From the NCBI GenBank assembly GCA_016927315.1, contig JAFGMV010000063.1:1-64000 (forward strand): a DNA stretch of 64,000 nucleotides, given 5' to 3'. Of the stretch, positions 51,992 to 63,195 are shown piece by piece (position 1 is the stretch's first letter; each line of letters starts with the position of its first letter). The translations under genes and the position numbers were made by a program. Source of the stretch: Anaerolineales bacterium. GTDB lineage: Bacteria; Chloroflexota; Anaerolineae; Anaerolineales; Villigracilaceae. The notes under the pieces were generated by a model. That model made no database searches. It was not told the DNA's origin and saw only the letters and a list, made by a program, of their open reading frames with translations.

Positions 51992-52726
51992 AAGCTAAAT
52001 CAAACGGGTTGTCAAGATGCAAAGATAGACTGCAAAGGAGGACTGTGCAAAGGAGGACTGCTAAAGGTGATAGAATATCCCGGTCTGCCTGATACCAATC
52101 CAGGCAGACCTATTGCTACACCATATGGCCTGGCTGACTGGAAAGATCATGCTGCGCCGTTCACCACGATCGGGTCCACAGAATGGGTGATTGATCCTGT
52201 TCTTGCTGATGGGCTGGTCAGTGAATCTGTTTGGATAACAGTTTTTCATGGATACCATTCAACCACTGTTCACTGATCTCATTCAGCACAATAGAAACCA
52301 GGTGTAAGCGGGAAGCCTGGCCGGGAAAGTTTCAGGCAAAACAAGATCTTTACTGCACATTCCTGTTCAGGCGCTCAATCTTACTTTTTCGGAATATCAG
52401 CCTTATGCAGGATGAATTAGTCGCCCATCCAGGGTGCATAAGTGGGCGATATATGGTGCGCAGGTCGGTGATATATTCCAAAAAAGTCGCCCACGTAGGG
52501 CGCGTTTTCTGTATTCTTTTTTTTCTTGTTTTCCCTTTATTTGGTTTTTCCCAGCAGCAGTGCACTTATATCTGCAGGGTCACGGCGTCGCCGTACTCTC
52601 ACGGTTATTCCGCTGTCGGGGCGACTCACCGGGGCAGCTTTGTACGTTCTTAGAATCTGAAGGTTCTTAATACCTTCAGGTTCTGTGTTCCGAAGGCGCC
52701 CTGTTAAGGGCGGACCGCGATCTGCC
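51992..52726. other. Gene-poor stretch with a 15-bp tandem duplication and a hairpin
   Basis: TGCAAAGGAGGACTG occurs twice in tandem at 52031-52060. CTGAAGGT/ACCTTCAG (52657-52679) forms a hairpin. The open frame at 51941-52276 is not convincingly protein-like. No gene is called. Confidence 0.5.
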
Positions 52727-53053
52727 CTACCGAGCCGCAATATATTCCAGCAGCGCATCCACCAGTGTTTAGGCCTCGGCCTGCTTGGCGCTGCACACCA
52801 GGATCACGCCCGCGCCGGTTGTGTTGTAGATTATCCTGGTCAAGACTCCGGCCTCACCGCCGCTGCGCCAGTAGGCCGTGCAGCCAGACTTCTCTTCCGA
52901 GATGAACAGGAACAAGCCGATCTCTTCCTCCCTGTCGGTGGGGTACTGCGGTTGCTCGCATTCGGCCAGCGAGGCCGGCGGACGCAGCTGGCTGGGCCGA
53001 ACGCGGCAAGATTGAAGCCCCGCGCCGGGCAAGCAGAACGGGGTTGATGTCAC
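52727..53053 (-). pseudogene. C-terminal remnant of a beta-lactamase-family serine hydrolase
   Basis: Minus-strand frame: 'EEIGLFLFISEEKSGCTAYW', then RSGGEAGVLTRIIYNT and GAGVILVCSAKQAEA, an in-frame TAA at 52771-52769, then TLVDALLEYIAAR and TAG. The HSGGE-AGV-type stretch corresponds to the HTGGTPG box of class C beta-lactamase-like hydrolases. The N-terminal SxxK and YxN parts are absent, so only the tail survives. Confidence 0.5.
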
Positions 53054-53086
53054 CTAAAAATAATTACTTTCTTCATGTACAGACAA

Positions 53087-53115
53087 TTGACGATAATGGA
53101 AAGAAGTGATAAATT
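53087..53115 (+). promoter_or_regulatory. Promoter of glutamate dehydrogenase
   Basis: TTGACG (53087-53092), 17-nt spacer, TAAATT (53110-53115). It would give a leader of about 160 nt before the ATG at 53281. No known riboswitch was recognised in that leader. Confidence 0.5.
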
Positions 53116-53280
53116 TACGGAATTAACTTGTATCGGAGTAACCCATCCCTTTAGACAGGTATTTACCCTATTTTAACGTCCTCTGGGCGTCCTTACAACT
53201 CAGCACAGGAAATTACGTTGCACTTTTCTGATCATCGAGCAAAGCGCCAACGAATCATGCAAGACTCGAAGGAGATAACA

Positions 53281-54534
53281 ATGAACACAAACGCGTTTAA
53301 CCCATTTGCGATGGCACAGAAGCAATTGGATGAAGCCGCTGAGCACCTCCAGCTCGACCCGGCTGTCCATGAACTGCTGCGTTGGCCGCTGCGAGAGTTG
53401 CACGTCACGCTCCCGGTCAAGATGGACGATGGTACCACCCGTATCTTTCACGGGTTCCGGGTGCAGTACAACGATGCACGCGGTCCCAACAAAGGTGGTA
53501 TCCGCTATCACAGCGGCGAGACGATTGATACCGTCCGCGCTTTAGCAGCCTGGATGACCTGGAAATGTGCCGTGGTGGATATCCCGCTTGGCGGCGGCAA
53601 GGGCGGCATCATTTGCGATCCCAAGTCGCTCTCGGCGACTGAACTCGAACGCCTGAGCCGCGCCTACATCCGACAGGTGGGACGCATCCTTGGTCTGGAG
53701 AAGGATGTCCCGGCCCCCGATGTGTACACCACCCCGCAGATCATGGCGTGGATGATGGACGAATTTTCCTTTATGCAGGGATACAGCGAGTATGGCATGA
53801 TCACCGGCAAGCCTCTGGCTCTCGGTGGTTCTGCCGGGCGCGGCGACGCTACCGCCCGCGGCGGTATGTACTGCCTGCGTGAGGCGGCGAAGGCGCTCAA
53901 GATAGATCTCAAAGACGCGACGACCGCCATCCAGGGCTATGGCAACGCCGGTTCATTTGCCCACAAACTGGGTGAAGAACTCTTCGGACTCAAGGTGGTG
54001 GCTGTCACCGATTCGCGTGGCGGCATCTATAACCCCAAGGGGTTGGACTTTGCACAGGTCTCTGCGCACAAAGCCAAAACCGGTTCAGTTATCAATTTCC
54101 CTGGCGCCGCCAGCATCAGCAATGAGGAGTTGCTCGAGTTGGATGTAACGGTGTTGGTGCCGGCTGCATTGGAAAACGCCATCAATGAACACAACGCCGA
54201 GCGCGTCAAGGCAAAGGTCATCGTCGAGCTGGCGAACGGTCCCACCACGCCCGAAGCGGATATCATCCTGCACGAGAAAGGTTTCTACGTCATCCCGGAT
54301 TTCCTGTGCAACGCCGGCGGCGTCACGGTCTCATACTTCGAAATGGTCCAGAACACCTATGGTTATTACTGGGATGAATGTGACGTCCACGAGCGCCTGG
54401 AGAAGAAAATGACTACCGCGTTCTGGAACGTGCACAACATGGCGCGCCAGCACAATGTCCATAACCGCCTGGGCGCTTACCTGGTGGCAGTCAACCGGGT
54501 GGCCGAAGCGGTCCGTCTGCGCGGCTGGGCGTAG
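53281..54534 (+). CDS. gdhA: Glu/Leu/Phe/Val-type dehydrogenase, probably glutamate dehydrogenase
   Basis: 417 aa, the size of hexameric GDH. '[19 protein letters not shown]', catalytic Lys region [16 protein letters not shown], Asp in VPAPDVYT, and nucleotide site [18 protein letters not shown]. It interconverts glutamate and 2-oxoglutarate with ammonia. The start at 53281 has GAAGGAG 8 nt upstream; the open frame reaches 63 nt further but lacks a ribosome site. Standing alone between terminators. Confidence 0.95.
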   Translation: MNTNAFNPFAMAQKQLDEAAEHLQLDPAVHELLRWPLRELHVTLPVKMDDGTTRIFHGFRVQYNDARGPNKGGIRYHSGETIDTVRALAAWMTWKCAVVDIPLGGGKGGIICDPKSLSATELERLSRAYIRQVGRILGLEKDVPAPDVYTTPQIMAWMMDEFSFMQGYSEYGMITGKPLALGGSAGRGDATARGGMYCLREAAKALKIDLKDATTAIQGYGNAGSFAHKLGEELFGLKVVAVTDSRGGIYNPKGLDFAQVSAHKAKTGSVINFPGAASISNEELLELDVTVLVPAALENAINEHNAERVKAKVIVELANGPTTPEADIILHEKGFYVIPDFLCNAGGVTVSYFEMVQNTYGYYWDECDVHERLEKKMTTAFWNVHNMARQHNVHNRLGAYLVAVNRVAEAVRLRGWA

Positions 54535-54558
54535 ACGGTAACGGTTGTGTCTTTTCAT

Positions 54559-54596
54559 GGTATGTCTTCTCATGCAGGCGCATGAGGAGACATACC
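54559..54596. terminator. Terminator after glutamate dehydrogenase
   Basis: GGTATGTCTTCTCATG (54559-54574), loop CAGGCG, CATGAGGAGACATACC (54581-54596), 16 pairs with one G-U. Confidence 0.75.
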
Positions 54597-54909
54597 GGTC
54601 AGCGCCGATGGCGCACACTCTGCCCGGATCCTCCTTAGGTACTGGAAGGCTACCTGCTCACTGCCCAGGATCCAATGCTGGCTCGGCATAACAGTCATAG
54701 TTGGCTGCAAAAGCCGACGGCGATCGCAAAACAGGTGTAAACGAGCAGGTTTCAAGGGCAGCTCTCCTCTTTCCGTCTGGCCTGGGGGGCGCTAAAATAG
54801 CCATCTTCATATGTATGGTACGCCGGTGGTGGATTTTCGGGTCAAATTTTGTCATCGCGTTGTTTGTTTCCTCCCACTTGTTTCGCTTGCTTCTATGGTA
54901 TCTCTTCGG
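54597..54909. other. Gene-free spacer
   Basis: No protein-like frame, repeat or RNA was recognised between the GDH terminator and the end of the ABC exporter gene. Confidence 0.5.
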
Positions 54910-56727
54910 TCAATCCCCCTCTGCGAACTGCCGGGCCTTTTCAACATACGCCAGGCTCTGGTGCCGGAAGTAAGTGTTGTACAGTTCGGCGTAGTGGCCG
55001 CCCCGTTTCAGAAGCTGGTCGTGGTTTCCCTCTTCGATGATGCCGCCGTTCTTCATCACGACGATGCGGTCGGCGGCCCGCACGGTTGACAACCGGTGGG
55101 CGATCAGGATGCTGGTGGCGTTCTCCAGGATCAGGTTGAGAGCCTGCTGGATCTGCCATTCGGTGAAGGGATCGATACTGGCGGTGGCCTCGTCCAGGAT
55201 GAAGATGGCCGGTTTCTGGACCAGCACCCGCATCAACGCCACCAACTGGCGCTGTCCCATCGACAGGCGCGCGCCGCGCTCGCCGACTTCGGTCCCCAGG
55301 CCTTCGGACAGCGTCTCGAGCCATTCGCCTTCCCCGATGCGGCGGGCCATGGCCAGCATCTCAGCGTCGCTGGTGTCTGGTGCGGCGTAGCGGATGTTGT
55401 CGGCCACGCTGCCCGAGAACAGGAAGGGGACCTGCGAGACGATCCCCAACTGGCGGCGGTACTGCTGCAGGTCGAAGGTGCGGATGTCGTGCCCGTCCAG
55501 GGTCAGCCGGCCAGCCTGGAACTCGTAGAAACGGGCGATCAGTTTGGCAATGGTCGATTTACCGGCGCCGGTGTGCCCGACCAGCGCCAGGTTCTCCCCA
55601 GGCCGGATGCACAGGTCGAAGCGCCTCAGCACCGGGTCTGCCCCGCTGTAGCGGAAATCGAGCGCCTCGAAGCGGATGTCCCCGCTCAGGTGCGGTACAT
55701 CTTTGTGATCGACCTGGATCACGTTCGGGTCGGCGTCGATCAGAGCGAAGACCCGCTCGGCGGCAGACAAACCCTGCTGGATCTGGGCCCAGAAGGCTGA
55801 CAGGTTCATAATCGGGAACAGGAAGTTGTCCAGGCTGAGCAGGAACAGGTACCAGGCCCCGGCTGTGATGATGCCCTGCTGGATGTTCATGCCCCCGTAG
55901 TAGACCAGGATGGCGATGAAGACGCCACTCATGGCGTTCAGGGTCGGGAAGACCAGCGAGAGCACCAGCCCCCGGCGCACATTGACCCGGTAGGACTGCT
56001 GGTTGGCTGCATCGAAGATTTCGAAGATGCTCGCCTCCTGGCGGAAGTTCTTGGCGATCGAGATGCCGCTGACAGTCTCTTTGATGGCCGCGTTGACATC
56101 GGCCATGGCGCGCATGCCGCGCCGGGTGACGATGCGGGCCAGGCGGCGGTAGCCCATGGCCATTAACAGGATCAGCGGCAAGAAGGAGAAGAACAACAGC
56201 GCCATGTGCCACTCGGTGAGGAACAGGAGCACTGCCAGGATGGCGGCCTGGATGGACTGGGTGGCAACATCGGCGACGATCACCACCAGCTGGCCGAAGT
56301 CATTGGTGTCGGCGGTGATGCGCGAGACGATGCGTCCGGAGGAGAACTGGTCATAGAACGACAGGTCGTGCTCGGCGGCGGCCTGGAAGGCATTGGTGCG
56401 CAGTTCCAGGACCACGTCGCCGACCGCCCGGGCGATCTGGCTGCGGCGAGCCCAGTTCAATCCCCAATAGCTGAAAGCCAGCAGGGTCATTACCAGCCCG
56501 ATCAGGCCGATCACATCCAGGCCGGGTTGGGTTCCCAGACGGTCGATAACCGAACTGACTACCAGGGGCAGGGCAGCCGAGATGGGGGCGATCAGCACGA
56601 TCATTCCCGCGATCAGCAGCATTCGCCGCAGCTGCGGCCTGAAATACTGGTAGATGCGCGCGAATAACTGCCGGTCAGAGTACTGCCGGTCGTATTTCTC
56701 AGTGTCAAGTCCAGCGAAAAAGCCCAT
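54910..56727 (-). CDS. ABC exporter half-transporter (catalytically complete partner)
   Basis: 605 aa: six-helix exporter domain (about 25-325) and ATPase domain. Walker A GHTGAGKSTIAKLI, Q-loop IVSQVPFLF, signature LSMGQRQLVALMR (Gly replaced by Met), Walker B IFILDEATASID with the catalytic Glu, H-loop IAHRLS. It pairs with the half-transporter at 57277, whose Walker B lacks the Glu but whose signature is normal; that combination is the mark of a heterodimeric type IV exporter (BmrCD, TM287/288). Substrate unknown; drugs, lipids or peptides. Confidence 0.93.
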   Translation of the reverse strand: MGFFAGLDTEKYDRQYSDRQLFARIYQYFRPQLRRMLLIAGMIVLIAPISAALPLVVSSVIDRLGTQPGLDVIGLIGLVMTLLAFSYWGLNWARRSQIARAVGDVVLELRTNAFQAAAEHDLSFYDQFSSGRIVSRITADTNDFGQLVVIVADVATQSIQAAILAVLLFLTEWHMALLFFSFLPLILLMAMGYRRLARIVTRRGMRAMADVNAAIKETVSGISIAKNFRQEASIFEIFDAANQQSYRVNVRRGLVLSLVFPTLNAMSGVFIAILVYYGGMNIQQGIITAGAWYLFLLSLDNFLFPIMNLSAFWAQIQQGLSAAERVFALIDADPNVIQVDHKDVPHLSGDIRFEALDFRYSGADPVLRRFDLCIRPGENLALVGHTGAGKSTIAKLIARFYEFQAGRLTLDGHDIRTFDLQQYRRQLGIVSQVPFLFSGSVADNIRYAAPDTSDAEMLAMARRIGEGEWLETLSEGLGTEVGERGARLSMGQRQLVALMRVLVQKPAIFILDEATASIDPFTEWQIQQALNLILENATSILIAHRLSTVRAADRIVVMKNGGIIEEGNHDQLLKRGGHYAELYNTYFRHQSLAYVEKARQFAEGD

Positions 56728-56740
56728 TTATACCTATATG

Positions 56741-56838
56741 TGACTCTGCGAGCGGAGCGAATCAGTCACAGTGCAACAAAAAGCATATCTACCAGCCACA
56801 AGGCTGCTTCGGCGGCGGCGGCCGCCTCGCAGAGTCAT
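56741..56838. repeat. 12-bp inverted repeat bracketing the exporter-panD spacer
   Basis: TGACTCTGCGAG (56741-56752) and CTCGCAGAGTCA (56826-56837) are perfect complements 97 bp end to end. The right part (56805-56838) is repeated at 59182-59215 with 31 of 34 bases identical and contains the palindrome GGCGGC...GCCGCC. Confidence 0.55.
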
Positions 56839-56841
56839 TAC

Positions 56842-57201
56842 TTAGCATCCATTACATTCACTCAAATAGCGCAGGAAGCGGTTGTTCTCATCGACCAGGA
56901 TGACCTTGGGATCAATCTGCCGGTCAGTCAATTCGAAACCCATGATGATGATCTCGTCGCCGGCATGGATCAGGTGGGCGGCGGCGCCGTTCATGGTGAT
57001 CTGACCGGTCCCGCGCTCCCCGGCGATGACATAGGTCTCCAGGCGGGCGCCGGAGGTATTGCTGACTACCAGCACTTTCTCGCCCGGCCAGATGCCGACG
57101 CGTTCGATCAGGTCGATGTCGATGGTGATACTGCCGATGTAGTTCAAATCGGCCTGGGTGACTGCGGCTTTATGAATTTTCGAGCGTAAAAGCCAGCGCA
57201 T
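56842..57201 (-). CDS. panD: Aspartate 1-decarboxylase proenzyme
   Basis: 119 aa, full length. The self-cleavage site is Gly-Ser in YIGSITID (Ser25), which yields the pyruvoyl cofactor; 'RSKIHKAAVTQADLNY', 'NGAAAHLIHAGDEIIIMGF' complete the signature. It makes beta-alanine for pantothenate/CoA. The gene is wedged between two ABC half-transporter genes on the same strand. panB and panC are not in the window. Confidence 0.95.
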   Translation of the reverse strand: MRWLLRSKIHKAAVTQADLNYIGSITIDIDLIERVGIWPGEKVLVVSNTSGARLETYVIAGERGTGQITMNGAAAHLIHAGDEIIIMGFELTDRQIDPKVILVDENNRFLRYLSECNGC

Positions 57202-57276
57202 AAGTACTCCTGGTGATCGGTGATTGGTGATTGGTTACCCGGAAAAGTAATCCCAGCTCACCAATTTCCCAAAGTA

Positions 57277-59079
<1,803 letters not shown>

Positions 59080-59181
59080 AGATGCCTATTCTATCACTAA
59101 CCACGGATGATTTTACAGAGCCCCCAGGGCGAAGCAGTCTCCTGGCTGAGGGTACGTTTTTGTTTCTATATGCGATGGGGA

Positions 59182-59215
59182 TGCTTCGGCGGCTGTGGCC
59201 GCCTGGCAGAGTCAT
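59182..59215. repeat. Second copy of the GGCGGC/GCCGCC repeat
   Basis: TGCTTCGGCGGCTGTGGCCG followed by CCTGGCAGAGTCAT; differs from 56805-56838 at three positions. It lies in the spacer (59080-59304) between the exporter gene and the cyclase gene, where no gene is visible. Confidence 0.5.
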
Positions 59216-59304
59216 GGTAACTGTGGGGCTGCTGACCGCTGTACTGCTCGCGGTCTCTTCTTTTTACCCCCACCAGGAAAGCATGCCGGTCATTGTTCCA
59301 TGGC

Positions 59305-60294
59305 TTATGTATCCGGGGGCGCTTCAGGCATTACAGCACTGACAACCATACCGCGTCCTCTTTGTTTGGACCGGTATACGCACTCATCTGCAGCTTTCAT
59401 GAGTGCTTCTGTAGTTTCCCCGTTTTCAGGATAGTAAGCGATACCGGCACTGAACGAGAGCACAATGGGTGGGTCGCCGGGGATGGGGGTGGCTTTGGCC
59501 TCATCCAGCAGCCCCTGCACCAGGACGCCACCACGTTCCGGGTCGACGCCCTGCAGGATCAGGACAAACTCGTCCCCGCCGTAACGGAAGAGCAGGTCGA
59601 TGGTGCGCAGGTCAGCTTTGATGCGTTTTACGAATGTAACCAGCACATCATCCCCCCGGGCATGCCCGCAGGTATCGTTGATTTCCTTGAAGTGATCCAG
59701 GTCGATAAAGACCAGGGCAAAACTGTATTCGTATATCTGGGCGCGTTTCAGTTCTTCGTTCAGCCGCAGGTCGAGAGCCCGCCGCGAGAAAGCCCCGGTC
59801 AGGTGGTCATACATCCCGGAGCTGTATTCGGCTGGCTGGACCTCCCGCAGCCTGGCGCTAAGCAGGCGCATCAGATCGACGCCCACATCCGGGATGGCAT
59901 CCAGCAGCCGCTGGAATTTATCCTTGGAGAGACTCCTGACCCGGGTTTTGGAGATGGCGGCCACGCTGGCGGTGCGCTGGATGTCCTCCAGCAGGGCGAT
60001 CTCACCCACCACCTGCCCGGGATAACGGAAGGTGAGCAGTTTGGGATCGTCCAGGCTGCCCTGCAGGATGGCCAGGACTCCGGCTTCGATCCAGCAGACC
60101 TTGTCGGCGGCATCCCCCTGGATGAACAGGATCTCCCCCGGTACGAGTTCCTCTTCCTGCCCGTAGGTCTCGATGAATTTCTCGAGGGAAGAGGCGGTGA
60201 TGGTCTCGGAACTACCGGGCTGCTTGGGCAGATGCTCGTAGGATGCCTGGAATTTCTCAAAGATGGGTTGGGAGAGGAATTGGGATGCAGTCAT
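59305..60294 (-). CDS. Diguanylate cyclase with cyclic-nucleotide-binding domain
   Basis: 329 aa. Residues about 30-145 are a cNMP-binding/Crp-like domain ('ELVPGEILFIQGDAADKVCWIEAGVLAIL', 'VGEIALLEDIQRTASVAAIS'). GGDEF domain from about 170: 'DHLTGAFSRRALDL', 'FIDLDHFKEINDTCGHARGDDVL', active site RYGGDEFVLI, with inhibitory RxxD (RTID) five residues before GGDEF. It should make c-di-GMP in response to a bound nucleotide or related ligand. The start at 60294 begins the folded part. Confidence 0.93.
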   Translation of the reverse strand: MTASQFLSQPIFEKFQASYEHLPKQPGSSETITASSLEKFIETYGQEEELVPGEILFIQGDAADKVCWIEAGVLAILQGSLDDPKLLTFRYPGQVVGEIALLEDIQRTASVAAISKTRVRSLSKDKFQRLLDAIPDVGVDLMRLLSARLREVQPAEYSSGMYDHLTGAFSRRALDLRLNEELKRAQIYEYSFALVFIDLDHFKEINDTCGHARGDDVLVTFVKRIKADLRTIDLLFRYGGDEFVLILQGVDPERGGVLVQGLLDEAKATPIPGDPPIVLSFSAGIAYYPENGETTEALMKAADECVYRSKQRGRGMVVSAVMPEAPPDT

Positions 60295-60639
60295 GACCAC
60301 TCGGTTTCTTGTGAATAGGGACTTTTGGATTGTAGCACAGGATTTTTGTTTGAAGACCCGTTTTCTTGGTCGTTCCCATGGATGTTTTCGGGTCGGATGT
60401 GTTGCTCTGTGCGGCGCACACCAGCGCCTTGCTCCTTGTGTCCATAACACGCCGAGCGAAGCAAAGCAGACTCAACGCGTGAGGAAATGTTTTATATTAC
60501 CATGAGGCTGCTGATCGCGGCACACGTTACTGAGAAAAAGGCGATAAAGACTCGCCACTTAAGGAATGCTTCCGATCAGTGCGGGGCGCAAGCTCAATGA
60601 TTGTTACCAGAACCTTACCTGGGCGCTGCATAAAGCATA

Positions 60640-60667
60640 ACGCCCGGAAAGCAGAATTTCCGGGCGT
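60640..60667. terminator. Hairpin between tex and the cyclase gene
   Basis: ACGCCCGGAAA/TTTCCGGGCGT, 11-bp stem with a 6-nt loop, 52 nt after the tex stop on the minus strand. Weak T-run. The rest of 60295-60718 shows no gene. Confidence 0.65.
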
Positions 60668-60718
60668 GTTCTCAGAGGAACCAGGCTGAAAGATTACGGC
60701 AAATGCAGCGCCGGATTA

Positions 60719-62848
60719 TTATTCAATCCATCCCAGACCGATGCGGCCGCGTTCGGGTTCGACTTTCAGTATTTCGACTTCCAGGATATCCCCCACTTTC
60801 AATACCGTCCCGTGGGGGATCTGGCTGCGGTGCAGCAGGCCGTCCTGTTTGACGCCGATGTCGATAAAAGCGCCAAAATCGACCACGTTACGGACGGTGC
60901 CCTGCAGGGTCAGGCCCTGGGCCAGGTCTTCCATCTTGAGTACATCCGTGCGCAGGATGGGCGCCGGGGTCTGGTCACGCGGGTCGCGACCCGGACGCAC
61001 CAGCTGCTCAAGGATGTCGTTCAACGTCGGGAGACCGCAGTCCAGGTCGGCTGCCAGGCTCTCAAGCGGGGTTTGGACGGTCAGGGTCTCAATGGCGGTT
61101 TTGCGTTCTTCCGGTGAAGAGGCCGGGGTGAGGCCGGCGCGGGACAGCAGGGCCTTGGCGATCCCATATGATTCAGGGTGAATGGCGGAGGCGTCCAGCG
61201 GGTTGTTCCCTTCCCTGATGCGCATGAAGCCCACGGCCTGTTGGTACGCTTTGGGACCAAGGCCGCTGACCTTTCGCAGTTCTTCCCGGGCTCGAAAGAC
61301 CCCGTTGGCATCGCGGTGGGCGACAAGCGCTTCGGCCAGCTTGGGGCCCACACCAGCCACATGGGTCAGTAGGGCCGGGCTGGCCGTATTGACATCCACG
61401 CCGACAGCGTTCACTACACTTTCCACCACACCATCGAGCGCATGGTTGAGGGCGGTCTGGTCGACATCGTGCTGGTACATACCGACGCCGATCGATTTAG
61501 GATCGATCTTGACCAGTTCTGCCAGCGGGTCCTGTGCCCGGCGGGCGATCGAGACCGCCCCGCGGATGGAGACATCCAGGTTGGGGAATTCTTGGCGGGC
61601 CAGTGGGCTGGCGCTGTACACCGAAGCCCCGGCCTCGTTTACGATCAGGTATTTGACTGCTTCGGTCCCGCTGGTCAATTCGGCAGCCAGCTGTTCGGTC
61701 TCGCGGGAAGCGGTCCCATTCCCGATCGTGATCAGGGTGACGTGGTGACGGTTGATCATTTCTTGCAGCAGTTCCAGGGCTGCAATCCATTTGTTATGGG
61801 GGGCGTGCGGATAGATGGTACCGGTATCGAGCAGCTTGCCGGTCGGGTCTACTACTGCCACTTTAGAGCCGGTGCGGAAGCCGGGGTCGATGCCCAGGAC
61901 GGTGTGGTTTGCCAGGGGGGGCTGAGAGAGCAGGGCGCGCAGGTTGGTGGCAAAGACATTGATGGCATGCCCGTCTGATTTTTCAGAGAGTTCACGGCGC
62001 ACATCCCGTTCAATGGCTGGCAGCAGCAGTCGCTCGGCTGCGTCACGGATGGCCAGTTCGAGCTGGTCAGCTGCCGGGCTGAGCAGGTTGGCCGGGAACT
62101 CATCATCCACGACCGTGCGCCAGTCGCGTTCGTTGATGGTAACCCTGGCGCGCAGGATCTTTTCTTTCTCCCCGCGGTTGATGGCCAGGATCTGGTGCGG
62201 CTGCAGCCGGTCGATGCGGGTTTCAAACTCGTAATAGGATTCGTAGACGCCTTTTTCGTCGACAGCCTTGTCGATCTTTTCAACGCTCAGGGTAGCCCAT
62301 TTGAGCGCTTTATCACGAACGGACTGGCGTACTACTGCACTGTCGCTGATCTGTTCGGCGACGATGTCGCGGGCGCCCTGCAGAGCATCTTCGATGCTCC
62401 CAACTTCATCACTCAGGTAACCGGCGGCGATTTCCTCCATGGGGCGGTCGCCGCGCGGCTGTTTGAGAATCAATTCAGCCAGAGGTTCGAGGCCTTTTTC
62501 GCGGGCTGCCATGGCGCGGGTACGCCGTTTAGGCTTGTAAGGGGCATACAGGTCTTCCAGTCGGGTCAGGGTCTCAGCGGCCCCGATCTCTGCCCGCAGT
62601 TCATCGGTCAGTTTGCCCTGTTCTTCAATGGAAGCCAGGATGGTCGTCCGCCGCTCATCGATCGCCCGCAGGCGGACGATCTCATCTGCGATCATGCGCA
62701 CCTGCTCATCATCGAGTGAACCGGTCATCTCTTTGCGGTAACGGGCGATAAAGGGGACAGTATTGCCGTCGTCCAACAGCTTGACGACGGAAGAAACCTG
62801 GGTTGGTTTGACATTAAGTTGGGAAGCGATAAGTTCTGCGTGAGTCAT
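60719..62848 (-). CDS. Tex-family RNA-binding transcription accessory protein
   Basis: 709 aa, a little shorter than the usual 720-780. N-terminal helical region ('LLDDGNTVPFIARYRKEMTGSLDDEQVR'), YqgF-like nuclease fold ('VLGIDPGFRTGSKVAVVD'), HhH pair ('GVDVNTASPALLTHVAGVGPKLAEAL', 'LRKVSGLGPKAYQQAVGF') and a C-terminal S1 domain ('LQGTVRNVVDFGAFIDIGVKQDGLLHRSQI'). Tex acts on stalled transcription and RNA turnover. Confidence 0.95.
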   Translation of the reverse strand: MTHAELIASQLNVKPTQVSSVVKLLDDGNTVPFIARYRKEMTGSLDDEQVRMIADEIVRLRAIDERRTTILASIEEQGKLTDELRAEIGAAETLTRLEDLYAPYKPKRRTRAMAAREKGLEPLAELILKQPRGDRPMEEIAAGYLSDEVGSIEDALQGARDIVAEQISDSAVVRQSVRDKALKWATLSVEKIDKAVDEKGVYESYYEFETRIDRLQPHQILAINRGEKEKILRARVTINERDWRTVVDDEFPANLLSPAADQLELAIRDAAERLLLPAIERDVRRELSEKSDGHAINVFATNLRALLSQPPLANHTVLGIDPGFRTGSKVAVVDPTGKLLDTGTIYPHAPHNKWIAALELLQEMINRHHVTLITIGNGTASRETEQLAAELTSGTEAVKYLIVNEAGASVYSASPLARQEFPNLDVSIRGAVSIARRAQDPLAELVKIDPKSIGVGMYQHDVDQTALNHALDGVVESVVNAVGVDVNTASPALLTHVAGVGPKLAEALVAHRDANGVFRAREELRKVSGLGPKAYQQAVGFMRIREGNNPLDASAIHPESYGIAKALLSRAGLTPASSPEERKTAIETLTVQTPLESLAADLDCGLPTLNDILEQLVRPGRDPRDQTPAPILRTDVLKMEDLAQGLTLQGTVRNVVDFGAFIDIGVKQDGLLHRSQIPHGTVLKVGDILEVEILKVEPERGRIGLGWIE

Positions 62849-62978
62849 AGCGGAGATTCTAACATGAAGGTCTTCAATCTAACCACGGGAAGTTCCAATT
62901 TTTAAGGTTGTGGGATAAAAAGGACACATGGGTGGGGTGAACCCGGCGTGTCCCTCACATACAGCGAAACAGTCTTAC

Positions 62979-63137
62979 TCAATGTTTCGGAGTTATTCTC
63001 TCCCTGAGTGTCTGCAGGCCGATCACTGCCAGCATCAGCAGCATCCCCAAGGGTATTCTGGAGCGGGAGCATTCTGGCTTGCAGGAGGATAACAGTATGA
63101 CAATCACTGCTACCAAAAGAAGTCGTTGTATCTTCAT
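62979..63137 (-). CDS. Small lipoprotein-like ORF
   Basis: 52 aa: MKIQRLLLVAVIVILLSSCK has a signal peptide with lipobox LSSC (Cys19), followed by a second hydrophobic stretch (PLGMLLMLAVIGLQTL) and a basic end RERITPKH. No ribosome binding site and no homolog is recognised. It is too short to be certain. A GGACAC/GTGTCC inverted repeat follows at about 62921-62953. Confidence 0.35.
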   Translation of the reverse strand: MKIQRLLLVAVIVILLSSCKPECSRSRIPLGMLLMLAVIGLQTLRERITPKH

Positions 63138-63195
63138 GTAGATACATCTTGTTTCTTCAATACTTTTTGCCTGGCTGAGGGCTGGCAGCCCTTTT

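Noticed and set aside
51941-52276. 111-aa plus-strand frame after padR-2
   Set aside because: It starts inside the padR-2 N-terminus, reads through the operator and the tandem duplication, and has no recognisable domain.
53116-53280. Riboswitch in the long gdh leader
   Set aside because: No glutamine, ammonium-related or other known motif was recognisable by eye.
59082-59342. 86-aa plus-strand frame with a hydrophobic stretch
   Set aside because: It covers the GGCGGC repeat and overlaps the end of the cyclase gene; no ribosome site and no family.
62902-63147. 81-aa minus-strand frame in the spacer after tex
   Set aside because: A neighbouring frame (62979-63137) gives a far better signal-peptide-like product; this one is its shadow.
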